The notes under the pieces are model-generated. The model was not told the origin of the DNA. It saw only the letters and a list, made by a program, of their open reading frames with translations, and did no database searches. A DNA stretch of 64,000 nt, from positions 1 through 64,000 of the forward strand of contig NZ_JAGUQP010000003.1 of NCBI RefSeq assembly GCF_018704065.1. The letters run 5' to 3'. The position numbers were made by a program, and so were the translations under genes. Position 1 is the first letter of the stretch; each line of letters starts with the position of its first letter. This DNA is from Desulfovulcanus ferrireducens (lineage in GTDB: Bacteria; Desulfobacterota; Desulfovibrionia; Desulfovibrionales; Desulfonatronovibrionaceae). Shown here piece after piece: positions 35,638-45,582 of this stretch.

Positions 35638-38051
35638 TTATGCTCGTCTAGTTGAACGAGAGGCCAGATTTCATCAACATTTTCTACTGTTTTGACCTTA
35701 ACCTTCCGTCTGAGTTCTCTTGGTATATCTTCCAAGTCTTTTTTGTTCTGAGCGGGAATAATTACCTTTTTTACTCCCGCGCCTACAGCTGCCAGTATCT
35801 TTTCCTTAATTCCGCCTACAGGCAACACCCTTCCTCTCAGGGTAATCTCACCAGTCATGGCAATATCATTGCTGACAGATTTATTGGTCAAGGCAGAAAT
35901 AAGTGCTGTAACCATGGTTACCCCTGCCGAGGGACCATCTTTTGGAGTTGCTCCGGCCGGAACATGGATATGGATATCTTTTTTCTCGGCAAAATCATCA
36001 TCCAGATTGAACTTATGGGCTCGACTCCGAGCATAGCTCAAGGCAGCCTGAGCACTTTCCTTCATGACATCTCCCATCTGACCGGTAAGGATAAGTTTTC
36101 CTTTACCCGGCATTATGCTAACCTCAATATGGAGGATTTCGCCTCCATAAGGAGTCCAGGCTAAACCTAGAGCAACTCCAGGCGGAAGTTCCTTCTCTCG
36201 ATCTTCATCCAGAAACCGGGGGGGGCCTAAAAGCTTGTTCAGTCGCTTAAGTGTGATACGAAAAGGTCCTTTTTTCCCTTCTACCACCATCCTGGCTACC
36301 TTGCGACAAATATTGCCTATTTCTCTTTCCAGATTTCTCAGACCTGCTTCCCGGGTATAATATCTGATTGTTTTAGCCAGGACACTATCAGTAATCTGTA
36401 TGTCCTCAGGTTTAAGACCATTTTCTTTAATTTGTCTTGGCAAAAGATATTTTCTGGCAATTTTAATCTTTTCCTGTTCAGTGTATCCTGGAATTCGGAT
36501 AGTTTCCATGCGGTCGAGCAAAGCAGGTGGTATCGTATCCAGTATATTAGCGGTACATATAAACATAACTTTGGATAAATCAAAAGGAACATTCAAATAA
36601 TGGTCAGTAAAGCTGTAATTTTGTTCCGGATCAAGAACTTCGAGCAAAGCCGAAGAAGGATCTCCTCTGAAGTCAGTGCCCACTTTATCTATTTCATCTA
36701 GCATAAAAACAGGGTTTTTTGTCCCTGCTTCTTTCATCCCCTGAATAATTCGCCCTGGCATAGAACCAATATACGTCCGGCGATGCCCTCTGATTTCAGC
36801 TTCATCACGCATTCCACCCAAAGACATGCGTACAAACTTTCTATTTAAAGCCCGGGCAATAGACCTGCCCAAAGAAGTTTTACCTACTCCCGGAGGTCCG
36901 ACAAAGCAAAGGATAGGCCCTTTCATTTTGGGGTTTAGTTTTCGTACACTTAAATATTCCAGAATTCTCTCTTTGACCTTTTCCAGATCATAGTGGTCCT
37001 CGTTAAGAATTCTTTCTGCCTCTTTTATGTCGATGCGGTCACGAGAAGTCTTCTTCCAAGGTAGTTCAACCAGCCAATCCAGATAAGTGCGGATAACTGT
37101 GGCCTCAGAAGATTCGGGGTGCATGCTTTCCAGCCTTTTAAGCTGCTTTTCTGCTTCCTTTAACACTTTGGCCGGCAACCCTGCCTTCTTCAGTGCCTGG
37201 CGTAGTTCCTCTATCTCTTCGGCTCCCTCTCCGGTATCACCAAGTTCCTTACGAATCGCTTTAAGCTGCTCTCTTAAAAAATACTCGCGTTGGGCCTTGT
37301 CCATGCCTTCCTTGGCCATATTCTGAATCTTGGCCTGCATGGTGGCTACTTCTACTTCTTTGGCTAGCTGTTGATTGACCAGTCTAAGGCGCTCAATGGG
37401 ATCCTCACATTCCAGAATTTTCTGTGCTTCTGGCGTTTTCATACGCAGGTTTGAGGCAATGAGGTCAGCTAATCTACCATGATCATCAACACTATTTAAA
37501 ACAGCCATAATTTCTGTGGCATCAATTCCGCGCATGGTTAAAATGCGTTCACTTTGCTCTCTGGCTGCCCTAAGCAGAGCTTCTTCTTCAGGACCAAATT
37601 CTTTTACCTCTTTTTCTTTTATCAACTCTACTTCAACCAGATCAAAAGGCTCCTGCTGAAGAAACTCTTTGATCCTAGCCCGCCTTAGTCCTTGGACCAG
37701 CACTTTAAGCCGGCCATCAGGCATCTTTAGCATGCGCATAATCATGCCTACAGTACCTGTGTGATAGATATCATCCGGGCCTGGTTCATCTATCTTCTCG
37801 TCTTTTTGGGTACAAATTAATATGTATCTATTTTTATTTAGAGCCGCATCAACAGCCTGAATGCTCTTTTCGCGGCCCACAAACAAAGGCAGAATCATGT
37901 AGTTAAAAACCACGATATCTCGCACTGCTAAAAGCGGAAGAGTGGTAGGGATATCTAATTCATCAGTTTCGTGTTCATTTTTCTTTTCTTTGATAGGATT
38001 TTCACCTTGATCTTGCTCAGAAAACCGAGAATCAAACTTTTCTTCATTCAT
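35631..38051 (-). CDS. lon: ATP-dependent protease Lon
   Basis: The 806-residue protein has the LonA layout: a substrate-binding N-terminal domain (PLLAVRDIVVFNYMILPLFVGR), a AAA+ module and a C-terminal serine-lysine protease. The AAA+ module has Walker A GPPGVGKTSLGRSIA and Walker B-like PVFMLDEIDKVG. The protease Ser is in KDGPSAGVTMVT and the Lys in VGGIKEKILAA. It degrades damaged and regulatory proteins in the cytosol. I chose ATG 38051 because GGAG lies 8 nt upstream; the ATG seven codons earlier lacks a good site. Confidence 0.97.
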   Translation of the reverse strand: MNEEKFDSRFSEQDQGENPIKEKKNEHETDELDIPTTLPLLAVRDIVVFNYMILPLFVGREKSIQAVDAALNKNRYILICTQKDEKIDEPGPDDIYHTGTVGMIMRMLKMPDGRLKVLVQGLRRARIKEFLQQEPFDLVEVELIKEKEVKEFGPEEEALLRAAREQSERILTMRGIDATEIMAVLNSVDDHGRLADLIASNLRMKTPEAQKILECEDPIERLRLVNQQLAKEVEVATMQAKIQNMAKEGMDKAQREYFLREQLKAIRKELGDTGEGAEEIEELRQALKKAGLPAKVLKEAEKQLKRLESMHPESSEATVIRTYLDWLVELPWKKTSRDRIDIKEAERILNEDHYDLEKVKERILEYLSVRKLNPKMKGPILCFVGPPGVGKTSLGRSIARALNRKFVRMSLGGMRDEAEIRGHRRTYIGSMPGRIIQGMKEAGTKNPVFMLDEIDKVGTDFRGDPSSALLEVLDPEQNYSFTDHYLNVPFDLSKVMFICTANILDTIPPALLDRMETIRIPGYTEQEKIKIARKYLLPRQIKENGLKPEDIQITDSVLAKTIRYYTREAGLRNLEREIGNICRKVARMVVEGKKGPFRITLKRLNKLLGPPRFLDEDREKELPPGVALGLAWTPYGGEILHIEVSIMPGKGKLILTGQMGDVMKESAQAALSYARSRAHKFNLDDDFAEKKDIHIHVPAGATPKDGPSAGVTMVTALISALTNKSVSNDIAMTGEITLRGRVLPVGGIKEKILAAVGAGVKKVIIPAQNKKDLEDIPRELRRKVKVKTVENVDEIWPLVQLDEHNK

Positions 38052-38248
38052 GGCACTTACTCCATTCCTCATTCGTGATTCGTTAAGAAGAGTGGCTAGG
38101 CTTTCACTCTGCTCTCAATATGCTAATATGCTGCCAGTTCCCCTCTATGATGCGAATATAAAAACAAAACTTTGCTATCTATCACTACAATATAAAATAA
38201 TTAAAAATTCAACATGTTGTCAAAAAATGAAATTTTTTCTAACAATTT

Positions 38249-38521
38249 TTAGCCTCTTATCTCAAATTTATCGTAAGTCTTGTCATAATCAATGAATTCA
38301 CAATGAACACTCTCAACACGGCTCAATGGTGAACCCTGGAATAACCGTTTTTTTAACTCATTTAAATTTTCCTCATCACCCTGAGCCAAAATCTCCACCT
38401 GTCCCTCTTTCAAGTTCCTGACCCAACCGGTAAGATTCAGGTTTTTGGCCTGATCATGTGTCCAGGCTCGAAAATAAACCCCCTGAACCTTACCACTGAC
38501 AAGACAATGCATGCTTTTCAT
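38249..38521 (-). CDS. acyP: Acylphosphatase
   Basis: The 90-residue protein has the full family signature: HCLVSGKVQGVYFRAWTHDQA, with the phosphate-binding loop and Arg in YFR, and then LTGWVRNLKEGQVEILAQG with the catalytic Asn. It hydrolyses acyl phosphates. GGAGG lies 8 nt before the ATG. It lies between the RadC-like gene and lon and likely ends a minus-strand unit. Confidence 0.95.
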   Translation of the reverse strand: MKSMHCLVSGKVQGVYFRAWTHDQAKNLNLTGWVRNLKEGQVEILAQGDEENLNELKKRLFQGSPLSRVESVHCEFIDYDKTYDKFEIRG

Positions 38522-38592
38522 GGCTAAATCCTCCTTTTATTGCACAGATGAAAACTTTTTTTTCATTATCTCCCTCTCTGAGCTTACCTTCT

Positions 38593-39270
38593 TTACATTT
38601 TTCTCTCTTCTTGAAAACTAAAATAATTATCTCGAGTAATGATGATATGATCCAGGACTCGAAGTCCCAAGTCTTGAGCAATTCTTTGCAGCCTTTCGGT
38701 CAGTTGGAAATCTTGTGGAGAAGGTCTAGGATCACCTCCTGGATGATTGTGTAATAAAATCAACCCACTAGCCTTAAATTCCAACGCCAGGGCAATGACT
38801 TCCCTGGGGAAAACAAGGGCTTGATCAACAGTACCGGAACAAAGTTTTTCAAAGGCAAGAAGTCCGTTTTTGGTATCCACCAGAATGATCCAAAATTCTT
38901 CAATCTCTAAAAAACAAAGTCTGGTTCTAGCTAGGCTGGCAACTTTTCCCGGAGAATCCAAGACAATTTTAGGCTTGAAATCCGATTGCTCTAACCGGCT
39001 CCAAAACTCTCGCCATAAGAGCCAGAAAGTACTGACTCCATGTCCTATACCCGGAGTCTGCTCAAGTTCACTTGTTCTTGCAAAGAGAATTTCTTTAAAT
39101 GAGCCAAATCGACTCAAAAGCTCTTTTGCAAGAGGCTTAGTGTCCTTACGTGGTAGAGCATAGCCCAAAAGGAGTTCTAATACCTCATGATCCTCTAATA
39201 ATGATGGTTCTTTGCGTAGCTTTTCCTTTAGTCTCTTCCTATGTCCTAAATAATGAGGCTGATTTTTCAT
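38593..39270 (-). CDS. radC: RadC-like JAB/MPN-domain protein
   Basis: The 225-residue product has a helix-hairpin-helix region (about 60-80, ELEQTPGIGHGVS) and a C-terminal JAB1/MPN metal site LILLHNHPGGDPRPSPQD (near residue 175). This is the RadC/UPF0758 family, found in many bacteria; an early link to DNA repair was withdrawn and its function is not settled. I chose ATG 39270; the alternative TTG 30 nt upstream has no better site. It is between holA and acyP on the same strand. Confidence 0.88.
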   Translation of the reverse strand: MKNQPHYLGHRKRLKEKLRKEPSLLEDHEVLELLLGYALPRKDTKPLAKELLSRFGSFKEILFARTSELEQTPGIGHGVSTFWLLWREFWSRLEQSDFKPKIVLDSPGKVASLARTRLCFLEIEEFWIILVDTKNGLLAFEKLCSGTVDQALVFPREVIALALEFKASGLILLHNHPGGDPRPSPQDFQLTERLQRIAQDLGLRVLDHIIITRDNYFSFQEERKM

Positions 39271-39356
39271 ATTAATAGACACTATTTGGGGTTGGGGCAA
39301 GAGGTATTTCGTGATTAGCGATAGATCCTGCTACTCAATAAAACAATGAGGAAGCT

Positions 39357-40322
39357 TTAATTATGAAAATAATCTATTAATTTTGCTGTTAGGATTTCAA
39401 GTGCCTGTTCTGCTGTGTACTGGCCGGTTTTAACATTTACTTCAGCTTCCAGGGCCAGATCAAAAATAAGCGAAAGTTTTTTTAAACCAAGTTTTTGAGC
39501 CATGCTTTTCTTCTGACTCTTAAGTTTTGGATAAAGGGAGACGTGCTTTTCATCGCCCGTGACTAGCTGCCATAGTATTCTGGCTTCCCGAACCAACAAC
39601 CCTAAAAAAGGGAAAAAAAAATCTCCACCGCTTTGCTGCTCTCGCAGGACTTTGGACCAAAGCTTGATATCCTGACCTTTGGTCTGTACGCCCTTGAAAA
39701 AGGCGAATATATCTATATCCGCATAAGAATTAAGTACAGCAAGGTCAACAAGTTCAATGTGCTCACGCTGCCCTACGTAAAGTTCCAGCTTTTTAAGTTC
39801 GTTATTTAAAGTTGTACTGTCCTCAGGGGCCAGACTTACCATGACATTTAAAACCTGGGGAGTAATTTTTTTCCCATGTCTTTTGGCCCATTTTGTAATG
39901 TAATCTGGCAAACTAGCCCTGGTTAGTCCTGGATTTTGCCATATCCAGCCCTTTTTTTTGGCTATATCCCAGTATTTTTGCTTCTCAATGACCTTAGGAA
40001 TTTTAGGTTTGCCTCTCTCCCAGTTTTTTTCCAGACAAAAAAAAGGCCATATACAGGCCTTAAAACCTTTAAGATAGCGACTTAAATCTGACCAGAAGTC
40101 TGCCGGCAATTGTTCACAACGGCGCAAAATGATCACTTGGCCGGTACCAAAAAGATCAGGCTGACTTAAAGCCGACCAGAAGTTATCTGACAGGGGTTCA
40201 TCTCCCCAGAAGATTTTTTTGTTCCACTTTTTATGAGGGAAATTATCCAGCTGTCTCTGAATGTAATCTTGAATAAGACTTAAATCCGGACAGATACAAA
40301 AGGTAAAACCTGGTCGATTCAT
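39357..40322 (-). CDS. holA: DNA polymerase III delta subunit
   Basis: The 321-residue protein lacks classical Walker motifs, as delta does, and has a divergent HolA pattern. The N-terminal beta-strand region (GQVIILRRCEQLPADFWSDL) is followed by a helical part with STTLNNELKKLELY, ADIDIFAFFKGV and LKKLSLIFDLALEAEVNVKTG at the C-terminus. Delta opens the beta clamp in the clamp-loader complex. Its place after lptE-leuS fits the usual leuS-lptE-holA order in proteobacteria. Repeat copy F splits that unit here. Confidence 0.88.
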   Translation of the reverse strand: MNRPGFTFCICPDLSLIQDYIQRQLDNFPHKKWNKKIFWGDEPLSDNFWSALSQPDLFGTGQVIILRRCEQLPADFWSDLSRYLKGFKACIWPFFCLEKNWERGKPKIPKVIEKQKYWDIAKKKGWIWQNPGLTRASLPDYITKWAKRHGKKITPQVLNVMVSLAPEDSTTLNNELKKLELYVGQREHIELVDLAVLNSYADIDIFAFFKGVQTKGQDIKLWSKVLREQQSGGDFFFPFLGLLVREARILWQLVTGDEKHVSLYPKLKSQKKSMAQKLGLKKLSLIFDLALEAEVNVKTGQYTAEQALEILTAKLIDYFHN

Positions 40323-40362
40323 CAAATTGTAGGGGGTTAAATTGTAGAGTTTAAAACCTCAC

Positions 40363-40657
40363 CTCAAATTTCGGAGTTGTCTAACTCACTATAATTTCAA
40401 CACTTTTGGAGAGCGCATTCTCTGAAATGCATTACAAACGGCTTGGGCAACACATCTTGGCGAAGCTTGCGGAAAAGATGTGCATAGGGAGACTGCCCCA
40501 TAAAAATTGCGAGATATATCATGAATACAGACTATGCTTTGAATAACATTTAACCAAAAACACCATTTATGCACAGCCCGCAAGTAAGCCTTAGATGTGT
40601 CCAAGTCTTTGTTAGCATTGAAGAAAATGTGCTCGTAAATTAACTCCGAAAGTTGAA
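40363..40657. mobile_element. Fold-back repeat copy F (MITE-like, 295 bp)
   Basis: The ends TCAAATTTCGGAGTT (40364-40378) and AACTCCGAAAGTTGA (40642-40656) are inverted repeats. AACCTCAC (left) and ATCCTCAC (right) flank it, an 8-bp duplication with one mismatch. It sits between lptE and holA, genes that are close together in related genomes, so it is a likely insertion within an operon. The 71-codon frame inside is not a gene. Confidence 0.88.
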
Positions 40658-40669
40658 ATCCTCACTTTT

Positions 40670-41161
40670 TTAAAAACGATTTCCCAGACGATCCAACACC
40701 AGGTCCAAGGCCCTTTCCACGGCTTCTTCAGTAGCGACCTTTTTTTCGCTTTCATTATAAAAGGATTTATTTCCATTAATCAAACCAGAAGTCCAGATGA
40801 GTGTTTTATCCATGGCGGAGAACATGAGTACTTCTAAAACCACTCGGGCTACATATTTTATTGATTGATCATTTTCACCTTTAATACTGCTAGCCGTAGA
40901 AATCTCCTTGATGTTTACTCTTATCAGAACTTCCGCCTTATCCTTGCTCACCCACCTTACCTGGCCACGCCTGGTAAGTTCCTCTCGCAGATAAGACCTT
41001 ATCTTGGGCTCCAGCCACGACTCCTGTGAAGGATTAACTACTCGTGATATATATAGAGAAGTATAACCCCGCGGCAGGGTTACGGGAGAAAAGGAAGAAA
41101 AATGATAGCCACATCCACACAGTAAAAAAATCAACAAAAAGATAATTGGTCGTTGTTTCAT
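40670..41161 (-). CDS. lptE: LPS-assembly lipoprotein LptE
   Basis: The 163-residue product starts with a signal sequence ending in LLCGCGYHFS, a lipobox with the conserved GYxF/L of LptE. The remaining part is a beta-sandwich-like domain of about 140 residues, weakly conserved in this family. LptE plugs the LptD barrel at the outer membrane to deliver lipopolysaccharide. It lies after leuS, its usual position. Confidence 0.88.
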   Translation of the reverse strand: MKQRPIIFLLIFLLCGCGYHFSSFSPVTLPRGYTSLYISRVVNPSQESWLEPKIRSYLREELTRRGQVRWVSKDKAEVLIRVNIKEISTASSIKGENDQSIKYVARVVLEVLMFSAMDKTLIWTSGLINGNKSFYNESEKKVATEEAVERALDLVLDRLGNRF

Positions 41162-41262
41162 TGTTTAAAATTCAGGCATTAAAGGTAAAAAGGCTAACAG
41201 GTTAAGATAATAAAATTTTCTTTTAATCTATTCACCTATTAACCTCTTTACCTTTTCACCTT

Positions 41263-43761
41263 TTATTTAGCTACAATATTTACCAGCTTTTTAGGCACGA
41301 CAATAACTTTAACGATATTTTTGCCCTGGATATGTCTTTGCACATTGACGTCTGCCAAGGCTTTGCTTTTGATTTCATCCTCGCTTGCCTCTCTGGGAAC
41401 TGAAATTTTGGCCCTGAGTTTGCCATTGACCTGGATGATAATTAGAATCTCGTCCTTTACAAGGGCTTTTTCATCGTACTCAGGCCACGAGACTTCAGCC
41501 AGGCGGGTTTTATATCCCATCTGTTCCCAGAGCTCTTCACAAATATGCGGAGCAATGGGGGATAACAGAACCAGAGCCGTACTAATGGCAGATGACAGAA
41601 GCTTTTGTCCGTTTTCTGACTGCTTTAATTCTTCTTTCAAACCATACAGGGTATTGGTGAGTTCCATGATAGCGGCAATGGCCGTATTAAACTGAAACTT
41701 ATCTTTAACGTCCCGTGATACTTTGAAGATGGTTTCATGTTCCTTACGACGAAGCTCCTTTTCTGGCGAACTCAAGGAGTCACCATCTACTTCAATGGCT
41801 ACACCAACGGGAGATAAAATGGGTAAAAGTTCCTGAACCAAACGCCAGAGCCGGTTTAAAAATCTGTGTGCCCCCTCGATGCCCGAGTCACTCCATTCCA
41901 TGTCTTTTTCCGGTGGTGCTGCAAATAAGCAAAAAAGACGCACAGTGTCTGCGCCATAGCGATTAATCATCTCATCAGGGTCAACTACATTGCCCTTGGA
42001 CTTGGACATTTTGGCCCCGTCTTTTAAGACCATCCCCTGGGTAAGCAGATTGGCAAAAGGTTCATCAATCTCCATATACCCAAGGTCTCTCAGGGCTTTG
42101 ACAAAGAAACGGGAATAAAGAAGGTGTAAAATAGCATGCTCAATTCCACCAATGTATTGATCCACAGGAAGCCAGTATTTTAGAGCCTCTGGATCAAAGG
42201 GAGCGTCATCTTTGCGGGCATCAGTATAACGGGCAAAATACCAGGAGGACTCAACAAAAGTATCCATAGTGTCTGTCTCTCGCTTGGCCGGCCCATTACA
42301 TCTGGGGCAGGTGGTATGTAAAAACTCCTCATATTCGGGCAATGGAGACCGCCCATCAGGTCTTGTCTTGACATCTAAAGGTAAAACAACTGGCAAGTCC
42401 TCTTCTTTAACCGGCACAATGCCGCACTTTTCGCAATAAACCACCGGAATAGGTGCTCCCCAATACCTTTGTCTGGAAATATTCCAATCACGCAGACGAT
42501 AATTGACTGTCCTTTTACCCAAACCCTTTTCTTCCAGGTACTCAGCAAGCTTTATTTTGGCCTCTTCATTCGGAAGATTATTAAATTGACCAGAATTCAC
42601 CAGATAGCCCTTTTCTGTATAGGCTGCGTCCATTGTGTCCGGTTCAAGAACTGTGTCTTCCGGCTGAATGACCACCTTGATTGGCAGGTTATATTTCCGG
42701 GCAAACTCAAAATCACGCTGATCATGGGCCGGAACAGCCATAACCGCACCGGTTCCATATTCAACCAGGACGAAATTGGCCACATAAATGGGCATTTTAA
42801 TACCCGTTACAGGATTTATACAATAGCGACCAGTAAAAACACCTTCCTTTTCCAAATCCTCGGACGAACGCACTGTCCGGTCCATTTGGGCAACTTTTTG
42901 GATAAAAGCGCGCACATCCTGTTCCTGGTCTGTACCTTGAATTAACTTTTCCACCAGAGGATGCTCTGGTGCCAAACTCATAAAAGTTGCTCCATACAGG
43001 GTATCCTGACGGGTGGTGAAAACTGTTATGGACTCATCCATACCATCAACGCTAAAATCGATTTCCATGCCCTCGCTTTTACCGATCCAATTACGCTGCA
43101 TTGTAAGAACCCGTTCAGGCCAGCCAGAAGACAGTTTGGGCAGAAAATCCAGGAGTTCTTCAGCATAGTCTGTTATCCGTAAAAACCACTGCTCAAGCTC
43201 TTTTTGTTCCACCAGAGAGTCACAACGCCAGCATAAACCCTCTTCCACCTGCTCGTTAGCAAGGACTGTCTGACATTTAGGGCACCAATTAACTGGAGAT
43301 TTCTTACGATAAACTAAACCCTTTTCCAAAAACTTAAGAAAAAATAATTGTTCCCACTTGTAATATTTGGGGTGGCAGGTGGCCAGCTCTCTGGACCAGT
43401 CATAAGAATATCCAAGTCGCTTTAGTTCTTCACGCATATAGTCTATATTTTCATAGGTCCATTTGGCTGGATGCACATTTCGTTTAATGGCAGCGTTTTC
43501 TGCTGGCAGACCAAAGGCATCCCAACCCATAGGGTGAAGAACATTATAACCCTGCATACGCTTAAGCCTGGCCACGACATCACCTATGGAATAATTGCGT
43601 ACATGTCCCATGTGGATTCGGCCTGAGGGATAGGGAAACATCTCCAGTACATAGTACTTAGGGCGGTCATCCTTATGTGTAACTTGAAAATATTTCTCTT
43701 TCTCCCATATTTCTTGCCACTTTTGTTCTATTTCCTGGGGATTATAATTTTTCACTGCCAT
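41263..43761 (-). CDS. leuS: Leucyl-tRNA synthetase
   Basis: The 832-residue protein has the HIGH motif variant HMGH (residues 50-53, [13 protein letters not shown]), zinc-region cysteines ([12 protein letters not shown]), a CP1 editing domain with [12 protein letters not shown], and the KMSKS motif ([14 protein letters not shown]). A tRNA-binding C-domain follows. This is the full LeuRS layout, charging tRNA-Leu in the cytosol. ATG 43761 is favoured because GGAG lies 6 nt upstream; the upstream ATG adds four residues. Confidence 0.97.
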   Translation of the reverse strand: MAVKNYNPQEIEQKWQEIWEKEKYFQVTHKDDRPKYYVLEMFPYPSGRIHMGHVRNYSIGDVVARLKRMQGYNVLHPMGWDAFGLPAENAAIKRNVHPAKWTYENIDYMREELKRLGYSYDWSRELATCHPKYYKWEQLFFLKFLEKGLVYRKKSPVNWCPKCQTVLANEQVEEGLCWRCDSLVEQKELEQWFLRITDYAEELLDFLPKLSSGWPERVLTMQRNWIGKSEGMEIDFSVDGMDESITVFTTRQDTLYGATFMSLAPEHPLVEKLIQGTDQEQDVRAFIQKVAQMDRTVRSSEDLEKEGVFTGRYCINPVTGIKMPIYVANFVLVEYGTGAVMAVPAHDQRDFEFARKYNLPIKVVIQPEDTVLEPDTMDAAYTEKGYLVNSGQFNNLPNEEAKIKLAEYLEEKGLGKRTVNYRLRDWNISRQRYWGAPIPVVYCEKCGIVPVKEEDLPVVLPLDVKTRPDGRSPLPEYEEFLHTTCPRCNGPAKRETDTMDTFVESSWYFARYTDARKDDAPFDPEALKYWLPVDQYIGGIEHAILHLLYSRFFVKALRDLGYMEIDEPFANLLTQGMVLKDGAKMSKSKGNVVDPDEMINRYGADTVRLFCLFAAPPEKDMEWSDSGIEGAHRFLNRLWRLVQELLPILSPVGVAIEVDGDSLSSPEKELRRKEHETIFKVSRDVKDKFQFNTAIAAIMELTNTLYGLKEELKQSENGQKLLSSAISTALVLLSPIAPHICEELWEQMGYKTRLAEVSWPEYDEKALVKDEILIIIQVNGKLRAKISVPREASEDEIKSKALADVNVQRHIQGKNIVKVIVVPKKLVNIVAK

Positions 43762-43960
43762 TTCCTTCTCCATCTAAGTTATAAGTTGTTGTTCAGCGCA
43801 ACCTTTTTTCAAATTGAACAACAAGTTGTCTGGCTCCTGTTTAGAATTTACAATATTATTTTTTAAATTTATTAAAAATGTATGGGATCAAACAAACAGC
43901 GTATTACAGATAATTTCTTGTAACTTTAACACATTCTGTAAAGTTGCAAGTTTTAACTGA

Positions 43961-44494
43961 CTAGTTTTCTCTTTTAAAAAAATTTAAAGCTTTAAACTTA
44001 AAACTTAAAGCTTTTTTATTTTGCTCATTTTGCTGCTCATCAACGGACCTTAATGTTAGATCATATTTTGGCCGCAAGACTAAATGGGTAAAACTCTTTT
44101 CCCATTTCTGAACTTCTTTTTTTATTATATCTTTTTCGCCTTTGACCGGGAGATAAACAATTGCATCAACATTATACTCCGGCCAGAAAAGAGAACCCCA
44201 CTTAGACATGGCCTGATCAAGTGGAAGATGAAAAATATTAATTAGATCAAAAATATTTAAGCACCACTGGTGCAAGTGCAAATTAGTCAGGCATTTGGCT
44301 AGGTCAGCCGTCCATGCCTCAGCCGGTTTATTAGGAGAAACATAGTAATGAAGCTCCCAGACTCGATTATCATGATGTGGCCAAGACTTAATAGTCGGAT
44401 ATGATGACTGATCTTGAATAAGCTCAGGCAAAAAAATGCGAGGTAAATCCGTAGGACAAGAATTAAAATCCCTTACAAATCCCAAATTTACCAT
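43961..44494 (-). CDS. Hypothetical protein downstream of nusB
   Basis: The 177-residue product has no motif I recognise. It holds several Trp and His residues (SWPHHDNRVWELHYY, LHLHQWCLNIF), a WxSLFWPEYNVD stretch and a lysine-rich C-terminus. Its start overlaps the end of nusB by 32 nt, so it is likely cotranscribed. A similar uncharacterised gene next to nusB would make sense in Desulfovibrio, but I cannot test this here. It may be a real lineage-specific protein. Confidence 0.6.
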   Translation of the reverse strand: MVNLGFVRDFNSCPTDLPRIFLPELIQDQSSYPTIKSWPHHDNRVWELHYYVSPNKPAEAWTADLAKCLTNLHLHQWCLNIFDLINIFHLPLDQAMSKWGSLFWPEYNVDAIVYLPVKGEKDIIKKEVQKWEKSFTHLVLRPKYDLTLRSVDEQQNEQNKKALSFKFKALNFFKREN

Positions 44495-44996
44495 TTTCTA
44501 CATCTCTAGCCACAGCATCGAGGATACCATTGACAAAGTTTCTGGAATTTTCATCCCCGAATAATTTAGAAAGCTCTACGGCCTCATTAATTGCTACCTT
44601 TAAGGGGATATCTTCTCGCTTGATCATCTCATAAAGAGCCAGCCTAAGTATAGTCAGTTCAATTTTGGCAATACGCTCGATCTTCCAGTTCCTGGAATAT
44701 GAGGCAATGATCTGGTCTAACTCTTTGTAATTCTGGCCAACTCCTTGAATTAATTCCCAAGCAAAGGAACTCTCTTTAGGTAGAGGAGTCTTGCTTGGAT
44801 CAGGAAAATTATCATAAGTGCGCTCTAAATGTTCCATGCTTTGATCGGAAAAATTCATAGAGTAAAGGACCTGAAAGGCATAAATACGCTGCGCACGCCT
44901 GGAATTTGAGCCTTTATTACTCTTAAGTCGATCCTGCTTTTCGCGAGACGCTCCGCTTTTTAATTCTGAAGAATTTTTGTTTTTTTGAAGATTCAT
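44463..44996 (-). CDS. nusB: Transcription antitermination factor NusB
   Basis: Residues about 32-170 match NusB (RRAQRIYAFQVLYSM, then KIERIAKIELTILRLALYEM and NEAVELSKLFGDENSRNFVNGILD). NusB with NusE binds boxA of rRNA leaders. The first 30 residues are a basic, low-complexity extension not usual for NusB. Part of it is encoded by a 22-bp sequence (44936-44957) nearly repeated at 45017-45038. It follows ribH, as in many bacteria. Confidence 0.95.
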   Translation of the reverse strand: MNLQKNKNSSELKSGASREKQDRLKSNKGSNSRRAQRIYAFQVLYSMNFSDQSMEHLERTYDNFPDPSKTPLPKESSFAWELIQGVGQNYKELDQIIASYSRNWKIERIAKIELTILRLALYEMIKREDIPLKVAINEAVELSKLFGDENSRNFVNGILDAVARDVENGKFGICKGF

Positions 44997-45048
44997 TGAT
45001 TTGTAAACTTCCCCCCGCTTTCCGCGGGACGCTCCGCTACATGCTTAT

Positions 45049-45519
45049 TTAAATTTGTTCAAGGACCCGAATCGTTTCCAAAACTGCTGCCGCTGCCTCA
45101 ACACCCTTGTTGCCTGCTTTACTGCCGGCACGTTCAATGGCCTGCTCCAGGGTGTCTGTAGTCAGGACGCCAAATCCAATGGGAGTTCCGGTTTCCAGTG
45201 ATGTCTGAGCAATGCCTTTGCTGACCTCGGCGGCCACATAATCAAAATGAGGAGTGGCTCCGCGAATAACCGCGCCCAGACAGATAATACCGTCATATTC
45301 ATTTTTCTGGGCCAATTTTTTAGCCACTACAGGCATTTCAAAGGCTCCGGGAATTTTGACAATGGTTAAATTCTCTCGCAGGGCCCCATGACGGACAAGA
45401 TAATCAACCGCCCCACCAACCAGTTTGTCCACGATAAAATCGTTGAACCGGCTAGCTACAAGGGCAAATTTTAAATCCTTGGCATCTAACTTGCCTTCAA
45501 TGATATTGATGTCTGACAT
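45049..45519 (-). CDS. ribH: 6,7-dimethyl-8-ribityllumazine synthase
   Basis: The 156-residue protein has the lumazine synthase signature: [14 protein letters not shown] at the start, [32 protein letters not shown] with the catalytic His, and [18 protein letters not shown]. It condenses the ribityl pyrimidine with a 3,4-DHBP carbon chain. The order ribD-ribE-ribBA-ribH-nusB matches riboflavin operons. I see no FMN riboswitch, which fits a location inside a longer transcript. Confidence 0.97.
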   Translation of the reverse strand: MSDINIIEGKLDAKDLKFALVASRFNDFIVDKLVGGAVDYLVRHGALRENLTIVKIPGAFEMPVVAKKLAQKNEYDGIICLGAVIRGATPHFDYVAAEVSKGIAQTSLETGTPIGFGVLTTDTLEQAIERAGSKAGNKGVEAAAAVLETIRVLEQI

Positions 45520-45582
45520 CTTAATACTCCTTCATTAAATGGCGAGTGATAACAATCGCACACATCACATGACTATTACTCA

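Noticed and set aside
40389-40604. 71-codon open frame in repeat copy F
   Set aside because: It is again only repeat sequence, with no homology or start signal.
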